Positions 62,065 to 64,000 of a DNA stretch of 64,000 nucleotides are shown here, piece by piece. Made by a program: the position numbers and the translations under genes. This stretch comes from Mesorhizobium sp. B2-7-1 (GTDB taxonomy: Bacteria > Pseudomonadota > Alphaproteobacteria > Rhizobiales > Rhizobiaceae). How positions within the stretch are numbered: the stretch's first letter is position 1; every line of letters begins with the position of its first letter. The stretch covers positions 21,968 through 85,967 of the forward strand of contig NZ_VFUA01000017.1 of assembly GCF_006440735.1 (NCBI RefSeq), given 5' to 3'. A model generated the notes under the pieces. It had not been told where the DNA came from and did no database searches. It saw nothing but the letters and a program-made list of their open reading frames with translations.

Positions 62065-62168
62065 GCAGCTTCTGAACCGGGCGAGCGGCACCGCTTGCGC
62101 CGGGGGCGAAGCCGTGCATTGATCCGGCAGCCATCGCCGCATCACCTCTGTCCGTCCGAGGAAAGACC

Positions 62169-62783
62169 ATGTCGCTGGAACTTTACGCAACCTATGTCGT
62201 CGCCTGCATCGTCATCATCCTGGTGCCTGGTCCGACGGTGACGCTGATCATCGCCAACAGCATCCGCCACGGCTCGCGCGCCGGCCTGGCCAACGTCGCC
62301 GGCACCCAGGCCGGGCTCGCCATCATGATCGCCATCGTCGGCATCGGCCTCAACACGCTGATCGCCGGCATGGGCCACTGGTTCGAATGGGTGCGGCTGC
62401 TCGGCGCCGCCTACCTGATCTGGATGGGCGTGCAGATGTTCCGCGCGAAAGGCGCGCTGAACCCCGACGGGTCGGCGAAGAAGCCGCGCGGCGGCTTCTT
62501 CCTGCAGGGTTTCCTGGTGGCGATCAGCAATCCGAAGACGCTGGTTTTCTTCGGCGCCTTCTTCCCGCAGTTCATCGCGCCGCAGGGCAATTACACGCTG
62601 CAGATCGTCGTCATGGGACTGACCGCGATGATCTTCGCCGCCATGTCGGACTCGACCTACGCCCTCGCCGCCGGCCGCGCCGGCCGGCTGCTGTCGGCCA
62701 GCCGCGTCAGGCTGATGTCGCGCATCAGCGGCACTTTCCTGGTCGGCGGCGGGTTGTGGCTGGCGTTCTCCAAGGCGAAGTGA
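62169..62783 (+). CDS. LysE/RhtB-family amino-acid exporter
   Basis: A 204-aa inner-membrane protein with about six hydrophobic segments. It begins MSLELYATYVVACIVIILVPGPT, with the PGPT motif of the family, and contains NPKTLVFFGAFFPQF. It exports amino acids or their analogues by proton antiport. Confidence 0.9.
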   Translation: MSLELYATYVVACIVIILVPGPTVTLIIANSIRHGSRAGLANVAGTQAGLAIMIAIVGIGLNTLIAGMGHWFEWVRLLGAAYLIWMGVQMFRAKGALNPDGSAKKPRGGFFLQGFLVAISNPKTLVFFGAFFPQFIAPQGNYTLQIVVMGLTAMIFAAMSDSTYALAAGRAGRLLSASRVRLMSRISGTFLVGGGLWLAFSKAK

Positions 62784-62789
62784 GTGCCT

Positions 62790-62942
62790 CTCCTTCTCCC
62801 CTTGTCGGAGAAGGTGGCCGAGCGAAGCTCGGTCGGATGAGGGGTGTTGGACGGAGTGAGGCGTTGAGTTTCTTCCAACACCCCTCATCCGTCTCGGCGC
62901 TGCGCGCCGATCCACCTTCCCCCACAAGGGGAAGGAAGAAGC
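62790..62942. repeat. Long palindromic intergenic repeat
   Basis: About 150 bp: CCTTCTCCCCTTGT/ACAAGGGGAAGG outer arms and GGATGAGGGGTGTTGGA/TCCAACACCCCTCATCC inner arms, with a central TTGAGTTTC. Wording shared with 33470-33600. It lies between two convergent genes and may end both. Confidence 0.8.
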
Positions 62943-62946
62943 GGCC

Positions 62947-63888
62947 CTATAGCCGCCCCAACCGCTCCACCAGCAGCGCGAAGAAGCCGTCATGGTCGAT
63001 GTCGCGCATCACCGTGGCGTTCTTTTTCCGCTTGGTGACGCCCCACCAGTCGATCACCGTCATGCCCATGGTCAGCTCCGATGCCGTCTCGACGCTGACA
63101 TTGCAGTGGCGCCCCTTGAACAGCTCCGGCTTGATGAGATAGGCGATCACGCACGGATCGTGCAGCGGCCCGCCGTCGGTGCCGTATTTCTCCTCGTCGT
63201 AGCGCTCGAAGAATTCCAGCATCTCGGCGGTAGCGGTGCCGACCTTGGTGCCGAGCTGACGGAAAGCCTGGGTGCGCTTGGACGTGGTCAATGCCTTGTG
63301 GGTGACGTCGAGCGGCATCATCACGATCGGAATGCCCGATTTGAACACCAGATCGGCGGCCTGCGGGTCGACATAGATGTTGAATTCGGCGGCCGGCGTG
63401 ACGTTGCCGCCCTCGAAGAAGCCGCCGCCCATCAAGACGATTTCCTTGATGCGCGGCGCGATCCTGGGCTCGCGGATCAGCGCCAGCGCGATGTTGGTGA
63501 GCGGTCCGAGCGGGCAGAGCGTGATCGTGCCGCTTTCCTCGCGCATCAGCGTCTCGACGATGAAATCGACGGCGTATTGTTCCTGCAACGGCATGGTCGG
63601 CTCAGGCAGTTGCGGCCCGTTCAGGCCGGTCTTGCCATGCACTTCCTCGGCGGTGACGAGCTCGCGCGCCAGCGGGCGGATGGCGCCGGCATAGACCTTG
63701 ACTTCCGGCCTGCCGGCCAGCTCGCAGATCTTGCGGGCATTGTTCTGGGTCAGCTTCAGCGGCACGTTGCCTGCAACCGCGGTGATGCCGACGATCTCCA
63801 GCTCGGAACTGCCGAGCGCCAGCAATATGGCGACGGCGTCGTCCTGGCCGGGATCGGTGTCGATGATGATCTTTCTGGACTTGGGCAT
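62947..63888 (-). CDS. Nucleoside hydrolase (IUNH family)
   Basis: A 313-aa hydrolase that cleaves the N-glycosidic bond of ribonucleosides to base and ribose. The calcium-binding N-terminal motif DTDPGQDDA (residues 10-18) is intact, and the conserved VLMGGGFFEGGNVTPAAEFN and HDPCVIAYL (active-site region) are present. Ribose would feed the neighbouring ribokinase. The start MPKSRKIIIDTDPG has AAGGAATT upstream. Confidence 0.94.
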   Translation of the reverse strand: MPKSRKIIIDTDPGQDDAVAILLALGSSELEIVGITAVAGNVPLKLTQNNARKICELAGRPEVKVYAGAIRPLARELVTAEEVHGKTGLNGPQLPEPTMPLQEQYAVDFIVETLMREESGTITLCPLGPLTNIALALIREPRIAPRIKEIVLMGGGFFEGGNVTPAAEFNIYVDPQAADLVFKSGIPIVMMPLDVTHKALTTSKRTQAFRQLGTKVGTATAEMLEFFERYDEEKYGTDGGPLHDPCVIAYLIKPELFKGRHCNVSVETASELTMGMTVIDWWGVTKRKKNATVMRDIDHDGFFALLVERLGRL

Positions 63889-63925
63889 TTCAATTCCTTT
63901 GGGGAGTCTTTTTGGGCGGGATTTA

Positions 63926-63996
63926 GAGCATGATCCCGAACCGAAGGACCGCGTCAGCGAAAAGTGGGAACCGGTTTTCGGACAAGATCATGCTCC
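63926..63996. repeat. Interspersed repeat, family B copy 2
   Basis: The same unit as 55558-55627: GAGCATGATC and GATCATGCTC ends and the CGAACCGAAGG...CGGTTTTCGG core, with 3 or 4 differences. It lies upstream of the nucleoside hydrolase gene. Confidence 0.9.
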
Positions 63997-64000
63997 AACG

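Overview
The window is high-GC chromosomal DNA from an alphaproteobacterium, most likely a Mesorhizobium-type rhizobium (order Hyphomicrobiales). The evidence is the gene complement (NasS/NasT with an RNA leader, FnrN-type oxygen sensor, DUF2244, a PrtD/HlyD secretion pair, NitT/TauT uptake) and several palindromic intergenic repeats of the kind that litter rhizobial genomes. This placement is inference. I found no rRNA, tRNA, CRISPR array, transposase, integrase or replication origin.

Left third (1-23,700). A nitrate assimilation operon on the minus strand runs from a 52-codon small gene through a NarK-type transporter, nirB and nirD into a nitrate reductase cut by the window edge. Its 319-bp leader region carries a -24/-12 (sigma-54) promoter, two hexaloop hairpins matching the ANTAR target motif and an intrinsic terminator whose 5' arm overlaps the second hairpin; the cognate sensor pair nasS-nasT lies directly upstream. 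Next comes fnrN, then a cytochrome bd operon (cydA-cydB-cydX-hemerythrin, minus) divergent from the cydD-cydC exporter, with a perfect FNR box (TTGAT-N4-ATCAA) between them. After that a type I secretion ATPase and adaptor sit beside their probable substrate, a VCBS/RTX protein. A HerA-like ATPase and an 84-aa unknown close this part.

Middle (23,700-44,200). A catabolic cluster around an RpiR regulator holds an NTF2-like protein, a RidA protein, a metallo-amidohydrolase, a flavin monooxygenase with its own NTF2-like N-terminus, a NitT/TauT-type ABC importer, a Gfo/Idh/MocA dehydrogenase and an amidase. It looks like uptake and breakdown of a nitrogen-containing organic compound; the substrate cannot be read from sequence. 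The complete kdp operon (a 26-aa ORF, kdpF, kdpA, a 78-aa membrane ORF, kdpB, kdpC, kdpD, kdpE) follows, bracketed by two directly oriented copies of a palindrome of about 185 bp.

Right third (44,200-64,000). This is mostly single genes and short operons: an IalB-family protein, an autotransporter barrel remnant, a Nudix hydrolase, an ArsR-AHSA1 pair, VOC and DUF1801 proteins, a GGDEF/EIL protein, a GNAT acetyltransferase, endonuclease III, DUF2214 and DUF2244 proteins, a methyltransferase and an Ada-like DNA repair protein. A small locus at 57,570-59,513 encodes two related secreted beta-rich proteins, a short pilus-chaperone-like protein and an envelope protein with a hexamer tandem repeat; it carries at least two single-base frame lesions. 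A ribokinase-amidase-LysE group and a nucleoside hydrolase end the window.

The best candidates for something undescribed are the small secreted-protein locus at 57.5-59.5 kb, the two tiny uncharacterised genes inside the kdp operon, and the 52-aa gene that leads the nitrate operon. The clearest regulatory finding is the sigma-54 plus antitermination leader at 6.0-6.3 kb.
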